A DNA stretch of 29,734 nt from CAIKOD01 sp035543455 (GTDB lineage Archaea; Halobacteriota; Methanomicrobia; Methanomicrobiales; Methanospirillaceae), in contig DATKKE010000029.1 in assembly GCA_035543455.1 (NCBI GenBank), positions 1-29,734 of the forward strand, given 5' to 3'. This document shows, piece after piece, positions 8,262 to 16,682 of the stretch. How positions within the stretch are numbered: the stretch's first letter is position 1; the number at the start of each line of letters is the position of its first letter. A model generated the notes under the pieces. It did not search any database, was not told the DNA's origin, and was given only the letters and a program-made list of their open reading frames with translations. The position numbers and the translations under genes were made by a program.

Positions 8262-9773
8262 TCAGGCTCCCACCGATTTGACATCGAGTACGTTCATCAG
8301 CGCCTCGTCGAGCATATATCCCCGTAAACGGTCACGGTTACCCCTGAGGCTTTCTATGCTGTTAATACCGGCGGCACCCATCAGTTCGGCGAGCTCGAGA
8401 GTCCATCCATGAAGGAGGTTTGCGACCTGTTTCGACCCGGTTTCAGGGTCGAGCCGCTGTACAAGGTCGGCCCGTTGGGTTGCGATGCCCCAGGCACAGA
8501 CGCCGCGATAACAGGTACCGCATACCCTGCATCCGAGGGCCACAAGGGCTGCAGTCCCGATATAGACTGAATCGGCTCCGAGAGCGATGATTTTGGCCAC
8601 ATCGGCACTCTCCCTGATACCGCCGCTCGCAATGATGGATACCTCGTTCCTGATGCCCTGTTGACGGAGTTTTGCGTCAACCGCTGCAACCGCTGCTTCC
8701 ACCGGGATCCCGACATGGTCGCGGAATACCCGGGGTGCGGCGCCCGTACCTCCACGGAAACCGTCTATAACTACAGCATCTGCCGAAGAACGTGCTATCC
8801 CGGCTGCAATTGCGGCAGAGTTATGAACGGCCGCAATCTTGACAAATACCGGTTTTTTCCATTCGGTCGCCTCTTTTAAGCTTCTGACAAGCTGTTTCAG
8901 ATCTTCGATACTGTAAATATCGTGATGGGGTGCGGGGCTGATTGCATCGCTGCCTTCAGGGATCATTCTCGTGACCGAGACTTCTTTATTTACTTTCTCG
9001 CCGGGGAGATGGCCGCCGATCCCTGGTTTTGCTCCCTGGCCGATTTTGATCTCAATTGCCGCTCCCCGTTCCAGGTAATTGATGTCGACCCCGAATCTTC
9101 CTGACGCGACCTGCACGATCATGTGACTTTGGTAAGGATAGAGACTCTCATGGAGGCCGCCTTCCCCGGTGCCCATAAATGTCCCTGTTTCTGTAACCGC
9201 CTTCGCAATACTGGTCTGTGCATTGAGGCTGATAGCCCCGTAACTCATATGGCCGATCATGATCGGCGTATCGAGCCTGAGATTGGGGGCAAGTTCCGTG
9301 ATAAGTTCGGTGTCGCCGGTACTTCTCTTCTCAAACTCCAGGCGGGAGGGTTTCTTCCCGATATATGTACGAAGCTCCATCGGTTCCCGCAGCGGGTCGA
9401 TGCTCGGGTTCGTGACCTGGCAGGCATCGAGGACGAGACGGTCGAAGATTACGGGGTATGGCAGCGCATTGCCCATTCCTGAAAGGATGATCTTCCCCGA
9501 TTTTGCCTGGTTATAGATCGCCTCCCTGATCTCCGTTGTCCAGAGCGGGTGTGACCGGTAGTCGACAGGTCGTTCTTCTAATGAGATTGCATCCCGGGGG
9601 CACATCGCAAGGCACCGGTGGCATGCTACGCAATTCCTCGGATTGATACTGATGGTGTCCCCGTCTCTCCGGAACACATTGTAGGAACAGTTCTCGACAC
9701 AGCGGCCGCAGACCATGCACTGGTCACGGTCGATCGAAACCCGGAATTTCATCGGAACCGTGCCGATACTCAT
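8262..9773 (-). CDS. gltB: Glutamate synthase, ferredoxin-FMN synthase subunit (archaeal split GltB)
   Basis: 503-aa synthase subunit that reductively transfers ammonia to 2-oxoglutarate to give glutamate. Residues 10-62 form a two-cluster ferredoxin (C19, C22, C25, C29 and C48, C51, C54, C58), then the FMN TIM barrel spans about 80-500. FMN and substrate loops are visible (KIGQGAKPGIGGHLPG near 243-258; GFRGGTGAAP near 338-347; ASGGIRESADV near 382-392). The [3Fe-4S] motif Cx5Cx4C occurs at C415, C421 and C426. The ferredoxin fusion is the archaeal arrangement and offers an entry point for electrons from the FrhB-like subunit. Its ATG overlaps the glutaminase stop as ATGA, and GGGAGGG lies just upstream. 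It is transcribed divergently from glnA. Confidence 0.96.
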   Translation of the reverse strand: MSIGTVPMKFRVSIDRDQCMVCGRCVENCSYNVFRRDGDTISINPRNCVACHRCLAMCPRDAISLEERPVDYRSHPLWTTEIREAIYNQAKSGKIILSGMGNALPYPVIFDRLVLDACQVTNPSIDPLREPMELRTYIGKKPSRLEFEKRSTGDTELITELAPNLRLDTPIMIGHMSYGAISLNAQTSIAKAVTETGTFMGTGEGGLHESLYPYQSHMIVQVASGRFGVDINYLERGAAIEIKIGQGAKPGIGGHLPGEKVNKEVSVTRMIPEGSDAISPAPHHDIYSIEDLKQLVRSLKEATEWKKPVFVKIAAVHNSAAIAAGIARSSADAVVIDGFRGGTGAAPRVFRDHVGIPVEAAVAAVDAKLRQQGIRNEVSIIASGGIRESADVAKIIALGADSVYIGTAALVALGCRVCGTCYRGVCAWGIATQRADLVQRLDPETGSKQVANLLHGWTLELAELMGAAGINSIESLRGNRDRLRGYMLDEALMNVLDVKSVGA

Positions 9774-10822
9774 GCAACGACCCTCCCTATTACCGGCGAC
9801 CCGGCACGGGGCATCGTAATCTTATCGATATCAGGTTCCATTACCCGGATTGCCGCCTCTTCGCTCGATATATAAAGGCGGTTATTGCATTCGGCGGTTA
9901 CGAGCGGTCTTAATTTGATGCGGTCCGTGAACCCCATGATGAAGTCCCTGTTGGCCACAACGATTGCAAACGGTCCGTTCATGAGAGCTGAAGCATAGGC
10001 CATCCGGATCGCGGTATTGAGGTGCCGATTTTTTTCCGGCATCCTGTCGATCTCATCCCAGAATGGAGGTGCAAGCGCACGTGTTGCCGTCTCAAGGGAC
10101 AGCCCGTGCTGCCTGACGAGGAGATCAATGAGGTATGCAACGACTTCCGTATCGGTAAACATGGTGCATTTATACCCGAAACTCTCGATATAACGCTGGT
10201 TGGTCCCGTAGGAGGTGATCTCACCATTGTGAACGACGCTCCAGTTCAGGAGGTTAAAGGGATGGGCTCCTCCCCACCATCCGGGTGTATTAGTCGGGTA
10301 ACGGTTGTGACCGAGCCAGATATATCCCTTATAATCCTGGATCCGGTAGAAATCAGCCACATCTTCCGGCCATCCGGACGCCTTGAACAGGGCTACGTTT
10401 TTCCCGGAGGAAAAAATCAGGACTCCGGGCATGCTGGTATTCACCTTCATGACCAGACTGGTTACGATATCGTCTTCCGGAGTCAGGCTCTGGGGCATCA
10501 GATTCTTATCAGGTTTAAAAAAATACCGCCATGGTGTGTGTATTTTCTTTATTTTTGCATGTTCGTCGGTCGGTATCTCCTCATCATGCACAATTGTCCC
10601 CCACCCGGATAACAGGGTATCCACCTTTATCTTCGATTCGTGGATATTGTCAAAAAACACATGTATCGCATAGAGGTCCTGGAATTCAGGAAATGCACCG
10701 TACGCTACGTACCCCGATCCCTGCCCGTTCCCTCGTTCATCCATTTTTGAAAGGGCCTCCCGGACCGATGAACCGTCTATTTTTTCCCGGGATTTGTCAA
10801 TCACGCCGATAATGCCACACAT
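9770..10822 (-). CDS. Glutamate synthase class II glutamine amidotransferase subunit
   Basis: 350-aa Ntn-hydrolase glutaminase domain, free-standing instead of fused to GltB. The start MCGIIGV leaves Cys2 as N-terminal nucleophile after Met removal. Other class II amidotransferase signatures are LGHNRYPTN (near 174-182), NWSVVHNGEITSY (near 193-205) and the TMFTDTEV block near 219-226. It hydrolyses glutamine and passes ammonia to the FMN subunit. It is first in the four-gene operon and overlaps the next gene as ATGA. There is no strong ribosome site (GTGGT only), while a TATA-bearing palindrome at 10895-10906 would give a leader of about 50 nt. Identity is secure. Confidence 0.95.
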   Translation of the reverse strand: MCGIIGVIDKSREKIDGSSVREALSKMDERGNGQGSGYVAYGAFPEFQDLYAIHVFFDNIHESKIKVDTLLSGWGTIVHDEEIPTDEHAKIKKIHTPWRYFFKPDKNLMPQSLTPEDDIVTSLVMKVNTSMPGVLIFSSGKNVALFKASGWPEDVADFYRIQDYKGYIWLGHNRYPTNTPGWWGGAHPFNLLNWSVVHNGEITSYGTNQRYIESFGYKCTMFTDTEVVAYLIDLLVRQHGLSLETATRALAPPFWDEIDRMPEKNRHLNTAIRMAYASALMNGPFAIVVANRDFIMGFTDRIKLRPLVTAECNNRLYISSEEAAIRVMEPDIDKITMPRAGSPVIGRVVA

Positions 10823-10894
10823 GGTACCACGAATACCCCGAATATTACATTATTCAATGCCGATCATACAGATAGGATTTCCTCGTTGATAAAT

Positions 10895-10906
10895 CTCATA
10901 TATGAG
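10895..10906 (-). promoter_or_regulatory. Palindromic TATA promoter element of the glutamate synthase operon
   Basis: CTCATATATGAG is a perfect 12-bp palindrome containing a TATA-like core. It lies 73 nt before the glutaminase start, predicting transcription from about 10874. A dyad over the TATA box would suit a regulator blocking TBP, but no known operator consensus is matched. The rest of the 334-bp intergenic region up to glnA is AT-rich with no gene. Confidence 0.4.
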
Positions 10907-11121
10907 GAACAGATATTTTGCCAGCACTGACAGGTAGTATCGGGGCGGACTGAAGATGTTGATCAGGGACAATTAAGGTTTGGGTCTCCTCAATGGTTTT
11001 CCGGTGGTCAGAAATTTCCTTCCATATGATTTTGCGGATAATTTATAATAAATCGCTTTTAATCCTTTTAATTAACAAAATACATGAAATATAAAGACAT
11101 TTTTCAAAAAATCAGGTAAGT

Positions 11122-11131
11122 AAATATAAAT
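11122..11131 (+). promoter_or_regulatory. Candidate TATA box of glnA
   Basis: AAATATAAAT about 30 nt before ATG 11157 predicts a start at about 11152, giving an almost leaderless mRNA, consistent with the lack of a Shine-Dalgarno site there. A second TATA-like TTTATAATAA at 11042-11051 could drive a longer transcript. Confidence 0.4.
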
Positions 11132-11156
11132 AATGTCAGGTTTTATACTCTTGATA

Positions 11157-12488
11157 ATGACGAGCAAAAACGTAGTTGACCAGATGCTGGAACGGATTGA
11201 TGCAGATCTCGTTAAATTTATCCGCCTCCAGTTTACTGATGTCCAGGGAATGCCTAAAAATGCTGCTATCCCGGTCGAACAGGCCGAAAAAGCATTGACT
11301 GACGGAATTTGGTTTGACGGGTCTTCTATTGAGGGATTTACCCGGATTGAAGAATCCGATATGCTCTTAAAACCCGATCCCTCAACCTATACGATTCTTC
11401 CGTGGCGATCAGAAGATGCACGGGTTGCACGCTTCGTCTGCGATGTATACACGTACGGGAATAAACCGTTTGAGGGCGACCCACGTTATATCCTTAAAAG
11501 GACGATGGCTGAGGCAGAAAAACTCGGTTTCACCTTTAACACCGGGCCGGAACTCGAATTTTTCCTGTTCCAGCTGGAAAATGGCATGCCGACGACAAAA
11601 TTCCAGGACTATGGAGCCTATTTTGATCTCGCACCGCAGGATGCCGCCGAAAATGTCAGAAGAGAAATAGTTCTCACATTGACCAAAATGGGATTCGAGA
11701 TAGAGATGTCCCACCACGAGGTGGCAGCGAGCCAGCATGAGATTGATTTCAAATATGGTAATGCACTTGAAACGGCAGACCGTGTTATTACTTTTAAATT
11801 TGCAGCAAAAGCACTTGCCATGAGGGAAGGACTTCATGCTACGTTCATGGCAAAACCCATCGCCGGGATAAATGGCAGCGGGATGCATACCCATGGTTCA
11901 CTTGCGAAGGACGGGAAAAATGCATTCTATGATGCGAAGGGGGACAAGCAGCTCTCCCAGACAGCTCTCTATTATATCGGGGGACTCCTCCAGCATGCCA
12001 AGGCTATTACCGGTGTTGCAAACCCGACCATCAATTCATACAAGCGCCTTGTCCCGGGATATGAAGCCCCGTGCTACATTTCCTGGAGCAATACAAACAG
12101 ATCAGCGCTTGTACGGGTTCCGGCTGCCCGTGGCAACAGTACTCGCGCAGAATTCCGGAGCCCCGATCCCATGTGCAACCCCTACCTGACATTCGCATGT
12201 ATGCTTGCAGCAGGTCTCGATGGTATAAAGAATAAGATCGAACCCCCGAAGAGTACGGATGTAAATATCTATCACCTGAGTGCAAAGGAACGCGAAAAAA
12301 TGGGTATCGAGATGTTGCCCGCGAGCCTGATGGAAGCCAACCACTTCCTGAACAAGGATAAGGTGCTGACGAAGACGCTCGGAGATCACGTCATGGAAAG
12401 CCTGAACAGCACTGCACAGATGGAATCCGATGCCTTCCGGCTTGCGGTTCACCCCTGGGAGCTTGACCGGTACCTGGCTACCTATTGA
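11157..12488 (+). CDS. glnA: Glutamine synthetase type I-alpha
   Basis: 443-aa glutamine synthetase making glutamine from glutamate, ammonia and ATP; expected cytoplasmic dodecamer. The GSI signatures are present: FDGSSIEGFTRIEESDM (start near 53), GPELEFFLF (near 129-137), NGSGMHTHGSL (near 239-249), NPTINSYKRLVPGYEAP (near 287-303) and RGNSTRAEFRSPDP. The length and the central RIEESDM loop with its Arg match the alpha type of Bacillus and Euryarchaeota, which lacks the 25-residue insert and adenylylation site of the beta type; control is then by feedback inhibition and by GlnK or small proteins. Start at ATG 11157 is preferred over ATG 11133 because MTSKNVVDQ aligns with family N-termini. 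It is divergent from the glutamate synthase operon and is followed by a hairpin/T-run. Confidence 0.97.
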   Translation: MTSKNVVDQMLERIDADLVKFIRLQFTDVQGMPKNAAIPVEQAEKALTDGIWFDGSSIEGFTRIEESDMLLKPDPSTYTILPWRSEDARVARFVCDVYTYGNKPFEGDPRYILKRTMAEAEKLGFTFNTGPELEFFLFQLENGMPTTKFQDYGAYFDLAPQDAAENVRREIVLTLTKMGFEIEMSHHEVAASQHEIDFKYGNALETADRVITFKFAAKALAMREGLHATFMAKPIAGINGSGMHTHGSLAKDGKNAFYDAKGDKQLSQTALYYIGGLLQHAKAITGVANPTINSYKRLVPGYEAPCYISWSNTNRSALVRVPAARGNSTRAEFRSPDPMCNPYLTFACMLAAGLDGIKNKIEPPKSTDVNIYHLSAKEREKMGIEMLPASLMEANHFLNKDKVLTKTLGDHVMESLNSTAQMESDAFRLAVHPWELDRYLATY

Positions 12489-12605
12489 TAATCATTTAAA
12501 ATTTTTTCCTGGCTTTTACAATGAATGGTTTTGTGTTAACATATATTGGAAATACATTTCGCGTCGGTCACATCAGGTGGTACGGATCTGATATTGTGAG
12601 GAGTT

Positions 12606-12648
12606 ATCGGGCCCCCCGATGAATTAACACTGTTTTAAGTCTTTTTTT
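12606..12648 (+). terminator. Hairpin plus T-run downstream of glnA
   Basis: ATCGGG-CCC-CCCGAT (12606-12620) is a perfect 6-bp stem, followed after 21 nt by seven T residues at 12642-12648. Plausible terminator for glnA, although the distance between stem and T-run is longer than usual. The remaining 12489-12859 region is AT-rich non-coding sequence, with TATA-like stretches near 12678 and 12770 that may serve the next gene. Confidence 0.45.
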
Positions 12649-12859
12649 CGAAAATATCAGATAAAAACACGTTATAGTTTTAAAAAATCCGGATCAGGAA
12701 AAACCTGACACAGATTGATCGTCTGAATTGGGAACGAAGTAGAACATAAGCAAGCCCTTATTAGCGTAAAAAATATACTCCCAATTATCGGAATCCCCAT
12801 AGCGACTGCCTGAGTAAGCTTTGCAGATCGACAATGAGCGGGAAGAGGAGATTTACAGA

Positions 12860-14449
12860 ATGAACCTTAGAAGACCGAACGCCAATGAAGCAACAGGTAC
12901 GATAAACCGATCACACAGTGTTTCGCCAATGTCAGGTATCTGTACCAGATGCCTTGATGGATGCAAGGGGAGTTGCGAGAGCTGGCTGGCTTCATTCAGG
13001 GGCCGTGAAGTTCTCTATCCGGGACCATTCGGAGAGTTAACAGCAGGTGCGGATAAAAATTACCCGATTGATTATTCGCATTTAAATATCCAGGGTTATG
13101 CAACGGGTGCCTATGGTCTTCCCGAGGGAACTGAAATCAGCCCGGATACGGCTATCTTCTATTCGGTTAATACCGAGACCGAATACGGGTGGGATAAAAA
13201 AGTCAGGATGAGGCTTCCCATTTTTACCGGGGCACTCGGTTCCACAGACATTGCGAGGATAAACTGGGAACATTTCGCAATCGGTGCTGCAATTACCGGC
13301 ATCACGATCGTATGTGGTGAAAATGTCTGCGGTACCGATCCAGAGCTCGAGCTCGATTCCCGGGGCAAGGTAACAAAATCCCCTGAAATGGACCGCCGGA
13401 TCGATATTTACAAAAGGTTCCATGAAGGGTTTGGAGAGATGCTGGTCCAGATGAACGTTGAGGACACCCGTATGGGTACCGCGGAATACCTCTCCTCAAA
13501 GCATAACCTTGATACCATCGAGCTGAAATGGGGACAGGGTGCGAAAAGTATCGGAGGGGAAATCAAGGTCCGTTCTCTTGAAAGAGCACAGGAATTAAAA
13601 AAGAGAGGTTACATAATAGTGCCGGACCCGACCCGTTCAGACAGCCAGAAAGCATTCAAAATTGGAGAGATAAAGGAGTTCGAGCGGCACTCACGCCTTG
13701 GGTTTATCTCGAAAGAAGGATTTCTTGAGGAGATAGATCATCTCCGGGATATCGGATTTGAGAGAATAACATTGAAAACCGGGGCTTATTCAACCGTTGA
13801 ACTTGCTATGGCCCTTCGTTATGGTGCCGAAGCAAAGATCGATCTTCTTACCATTGATGGTGCGTCGGGCGGAACCGGGATGAGCCCCTGGCCGATGATG
13901 AATGAATGGGGAATTCCTACCTTCTATCTCCAGTGCCTCACCTATGAATTTTGCGAGCGGCTGAAAAAGGGAGGTATCCGCGTGCCTGATATTGCGATGG
14001 CTGGCGGGTTTTCAGATGAACCTAATGTATTTAAGGCGATAGCAATGGGCAGCCCTTACGTGAAAGCGGTCTGCATGGGCCGGGGACTGATGATTCCGGG
14101 AATGGTCGGGAAGAATATTGGTAAATGGATCAATGACGGAAATCTTCCAAACTCTGTTTCCAGATTCGGGACAAAAGCTGAAGAAATTTTTGTCTCTTAC
14201 GAGGAGCTTCGTGAAAAATTCGGGGAACGTTTCAGGGAGATCCCGATGGGTGCCATAGGGATTTACACCTATATTCAGAAGTTCAGGACAGGACTTCAGC
14301 AGCTAATGGCCGGCAGCCGGAATTTCAGCCTGAAGGCGATGGGAAGAAACGACCTGATGGCACTGACCGAAGAGGCATCGGAAATATCAGGCATCCCGTA
14401 TATAATGGATGCATACCGGGACGAGGCGATTAGTATCCTTCTTGATTGA
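12860..14449 (+). CDS. FMN-binding glutamate synthase-like protein with N-terminal cysteine cluster
   Basis: 529-aa protein with the glutamate synthase FMN barrel: KWGQGAKSIGGEIKV (near 227-241), DGASGGTGMSPWPM (near 332-345) and MAGGFSDEPNVFKAIAMGS (near 387-405). Unlike the gene at 8262-9773 it lacks the Cx5Cx4C [3Fe-4S] motif, but has four clustered cysteines near the N-terminus (C28, C31, C35, C39), which could hold an FeS cluster. It has no glutaminase or GXGXG domain. Such proteins are widespread in methanogens and annotated as glutamate synthase-related; the real reaction is uncertain. The start is ATG 12860, 9 nt after GAGGAG; the frame stays open to TTG 12821. Its place between glnA and the amtB genes argues for a role in nitrogen metabolism. 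Confidence 0.9.
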   Translation: MNLRRPNANEATGTINRSHSVSPMSGICTRCLDGCKGSCESWLASFRGREVLYPGPFGELTAGADKNYPIDYSHLNIQGYATGAYGLPEGTEISPDTAIFYSVNTETEYGWDKKVRMRLPIFTGALGSTDIARINWEHFAIGAAITGITIVCGENVCGTDPELELDSRGKVTKSPEMDRRIDIYKRFHEGFGEMLVQMNVEDTRMGTAEYLSSKHNLDTIELKWGQGAKSIGGEIKVRSLERAQELKKRGYIIVPDPTRSDSQKAFKIGEIKEFERHSRLGFISKEGFLEEIDHLRDIGFERITLKTGAYSTVELAMALRYGAEAKIDLLTIDGASGGTGMSPWPMMNEWGIPTFYLQCLTYEFCERLKKGGIRVPDIAMAGGFSDEPNVFKAIAMGSPYVKAVCMGRGLMIPGMVGKNIGKWINDGNLPNSVSRFGTKAEEIFVSYEELREKFGERFREIPMGAIGIYTYIQKFRTGLQQLMAGSRNFSLKAMGRNDLMALTEEASEISGIPYIMDAYRDEAISILLD

Positions 14450-14488
14450 TACGGGCTATAATGGAATAACAGAAAAAGACAATCACTA

Positions 14489-14495
14489 TTTTTTT
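14489..14495 (+). terminator. T-run after the FMN glutamate synthase-like gene
   Basis: Seven T residues about 40 nt after the stop codon, the likely archaeal U-tract terminator. Bases 14496-14621 hold no gene and become very AT-rich toward the amtB1 promoter. Confidence 0.45.
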
Positions 14496-14621
14496 AACAT
14501 TTTTCACGTACCATAAAGTTGTAAGGAAGTATCCCCTATTAATTTCCATGTTTCCGGATATTCTTGTTGTCTGGGACACCTGGGGTTAGCATATTGACAA
14601 TTTAAAAATTTAAAATAAAAT

Positions 14622-14659
14622 ATTTTAAATATGGAAGAAATATAATTCCTTCTATCAGA
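14622..14659 (+). promoter_or_regulatory. Conserved 38-bp promoter block of amtB1
   Basis: Begins with a TATA box (ATTTTAAATAT), then GGAAGAAATATAATTCC and TTCTATCAGA. Without gaps it matches 33 of 38 bases with the block at 16683-16720 before amtB2. The TATA core at about 14628 puts transcription start at about 14655, right where the leader RNA stem begins. Conservation between TATA and start suggests an operator; the imperfect dyad is GGAA-N9-TTCC. Confidence 0.6.
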
Positions 14660-14738
14660 AGCAGTAAAGATTCGAATTCATACCATACAACCGTATGGAA
14701 AAGAATTCCCCCAGCCTCTCACGATCTTATTGCTTCTG
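14656..14738 (+). ncRNA. Structured 5' leader RNA of amtB1
   Basis: 83-nt region at the predicted 5' end of the mRNA that can fold on itself. Outer stem: CAGAAGCA (14656-14663) with TGCTTCTG (14731-14738), continued by GT and, after a bulged A, AAGAT (14667-14671) with ATCTT (14724-14728). Inside are an ATTCATA motif (14676-14682), a hairpin CCATAC-AACC-GTATGG (14683-14698) and the sequence CCAGCCTCTC (14711-14720). GAATTC at 14674 and 14703 could also pair around the hairpin. The amtB2 leader has the same order of parts and size. A further 115 nt of leader follow before the strong GGAGGGG site at 14837. Fold drawn by eye; function unknown. Confidence 0.55.
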
Positions 14739-14853
14739 TCTGTTTGGGAAATGGTTTCTTTGATATTCATACGAATCTTAATTGAATTCCTGGAATAGGC
14801 AAATGATAAAACTGAAATAACATTGAAAAAGCATCTGGAGGGGTGTAATAATA

Positions 14854-16056
14854 ATGGTAGTAGACAGTGGAGCAACAGCATGGCTCCTGGCTTCAACGGC
14901 ACTCGTAATGCTGATGACCCCTGGTGTGGGTCTCTTCTACGGTGGCCTTGTCAGGAAGAAGAACTTCATTTCAATGGTTGCGATGTCATTTGTGGCATTT
15001 GCCCTTGTCAGTATCCAATGGATCGTGATCGGGTATTCCCTTGCGTTCGGAGGTGACGTGTCGGGGGCGCTTGGGAACCTTTCTCTTGCAGGTCTGAATG
15101 GGGTTGGACTGGATCCGGGACCCTACAGTGCCCAGATTCCGGCGATGCTTTTCATGGTGTATCAATTGATGTTTGCCGCGGTGACCATGGCCATCGTCAC
15201 CTCGGGTATGGCAGAACGTGTTAAACTGAGTTCTTTCATAGTGTTTGCCCTTGTCTGGACGACTATTGTTTACGACCCTGTGGCTCACTGGGTGTGGGGT
15301 GGCGGATTCCTTGGGGGTCTTGGTTTCCTTGATTTTGCTGGCGGTAGTGTCGTCCATATAACGGCGGGATTTTCCGCTCTTGCCATTGCACTTGTCATAG
15401 GAAAAAGGTCGGGATTCGGCACATACGCTATGGAACCCCACAATATCCCCATGACACTGCTCGGTGCCGGGCTTCTCTGGTTTGGCTGGTTCGGGTTTAA
15501 CGGGGGGAGTGCACTTGCAGCGAATGGTCTTGCGGTGAATGCACTTGTCGTTACCAACACATCGGCAGCTGCCGGCGCCCTTGCATGGCTCTTTGCCTCA
15601 TGGATTACGGGTCATCCAAGTTCTCTCGGGATGGTAAGCGGGGCAATCGCCGGTCTTGGGGCGATTACCCCTTGTGCGGGATATGTTGGTCCTCTCGCCT
15701 CGATCCTTATCGGTGTAATAGCAGGAATTCTCTGTTATAAGAGCATGTTGTGGCGTATTGGCAAAGGAATGGATGAAAGCCTGGATGCCTGGTCGGTTCA
15801 CGGCGTGGGAGGGATTTGGGGAACAATAGCGGTTGGTATTTTTGCATCTGCAGCCATCAACGGATATACCGGCCTTTTGTATGGTAACGTCCACCAGTTC
15901 CTGGTCCAGATTGCAGGTGCAATTCTTGTGATGGTCTACGCGTTTGTCGCTTCCTTTGTCCTTGCAAAGATTGTGGACCGGGTAATGGGTCTTCGCGTGA
16001 CCGAGGAAGAAGAATATGTGGGTCTCGACCTGTCACAGCACGGGGAGCGTGCCTGA
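14854..16056 (+). CDS. amtB: Ammonium transporter AmtB (copy 1)
   Basis: 400-aa Amt/Mep/Rh-family ammonium channel with about 11 membrane helices. Conserved pore residues are D160 and H168 (LDFAGGSVVHI), with the second pore histidine H316 in DAWSVHGVGGIWG; TAWLLASTALVMLMTPGVG at 8-26 is the typical first helix. It imports ammonium in a trimer that GlnK can plug from the cytoplasmic side. ATG 14854 follows GGAGGGGTG (14837-14845). It is directly followed by its glnK (16-nt gap), the usual amtB-glnK pair. Expression is probably nitrogen-regulated through the conserved promoter and the structured leader of about 200 nt. Very similar to copy 2 at 16965-18170, so a tandem duplication of the pair is likely. 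Confidence 0.97.
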   Translation: MVVDSGATAWLLASTALVMLMTPGVGLFYGGLVRKKNFISMVAMSFVAFALVSIQWIVIGYSLAFGGDVSGALGNLSLAGLNGVGLDPGPYSAQIPAMLFMVYQLMFAAVTMAIVTSGMAERVKLSSFIVFALVWTTIVYDPVAHWVWGGGFLGGLGFLDFAGGSVVHITAGFSALAIALVIGKRSGFGTYAMEPHNIPMTLLGAGLLWFGWFGFNGGSALAANGLAVNALVVTNTSAAAGALAWLFASWITGHPSSLGMVSGAIAGLGAITPCAGYVGPLASILIGVIAGILCYKSMLWRIGKGMDESLDAWSVHGVGGIWGTIAVGIFASAAINGYTGLLYGNVHQFLVQIAGAILVMVYAFVASFVLAKIVDRVMGLRVTEEEEYVGLDLSQHGERA

Positions 16057-16072
16057 ATATTGGTGATCCGAT

Positions 16073-16402
16073 ATGAAAATGATAAAAGCTATTATACGTC
16101 CGGAGAGACTTGATTTCGTTAAAAAGGCCCTGGAGAAACAGGAGTATTTCGGAATGACCATTACCGATGTGATGGGGAGGGGGGAACAGAAGGGAATTGC
16201 ACTCCAGTTTCGCGGGGGGGTTATGGCGATCGACCTCCTGCCAAAGCTATCTGTCGAACTGGTGGTAAAGGATGAGGATGCCGACAAGGTTATCGGGATC
16301 GTTGTGGAAGCGGCAAGGACGGGAAAAATGGGAGACGGAAAAATTTTCCAGATTCCTGTCGAGAAAGTTATCAGGGTAAGAACCGGAGAAGTGGAACAAT
16401 AG
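16073..16402 (+). CDS. glnK: Nitrogen regulatory P-II protein GlnK (copy 1)
   Basis: 109-aa P-II signalling protein that senses 2-oxoglutarate and ATP/ADP and blocks AmtB or other targets. Gln39 and Lys58 (2-oxoglutarate/Mg-ATP contacts), the B-loop RTGKMGDGKIF (82-92) and the C-terminal RVRTGE are conserved. In the T-loop, Tyr51, the uridylylation site of enterobacterial proteins, is Met51, and Tyr46 is Phe46, so uridylylation at the classic position is impossible. GGTGATC at 16062-16068 is a good ribosome site 4 nt before the ATG. Partner of the preceding amtB. Confidence 0.96.
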   Translation: MKMIKAIIRPERLDFVKKALEKQEYFGMTITDVMGRGEQKGIALQFRGGVMAIDLLPKLSVELVVKDEDADKVIGIVVEAARTGKMGDGKIFQIPVEKVIRVRTGEVEQ

Positions 16403-16561
16403 CGGAGCCCGGATAGTCTTTCAACAAGGATTATCGATACATTTCTTACGGGATGGAGGTCGGGAGTTGTCTGGGCCGGGATAGAGGAGTACCGGAAATT
16501 ACAGGGTTTTAATACTATTGAAAAAGAATTCTGTCCTGGGTAATCTCCCTGGTATATCCTG

Positions 16562-16585
16562 TTTTTATTTTATTTCGGTTTTTTT
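16562..16585 (+). terminator. T-rich terminator region between the two amtB-glnK pairs
   Basis: Runs of five T (16562-16566) and seven T (16579-16585), about 160-180 nt after glnK1. Together with the separate promoter of amtB2 this indicates two independent transcription units. No gene is seen in 16403-16682. Confidence 0.4.
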
Positions 16586-16682
16586 GAATTCCTGCTTTTA
16601 AAGCATTCCCGACCAGCGCGAATTCCATTCTGTGTCTCCAATCGGGCTTCAAACACGTAATTGTTATAGCGAATTAAAGTAA

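Noticed and set aside
12821..12859. Upstream TTG start of the second FMN glutamate synthase-like gene
   Set aside because: ATG 12860 has GAGGAG 9 nt upstream; the TTG has no ribosome site.
14622..14659. NrpR operator of the GGAA-N6-TTCC or GGTA-N6-TACC type at the amtB promoters
   Set aside because: The arms are spaced by 9 bases, not 6, and one arm is imperfect in copy 2; reported only as an unidentified conserved block.
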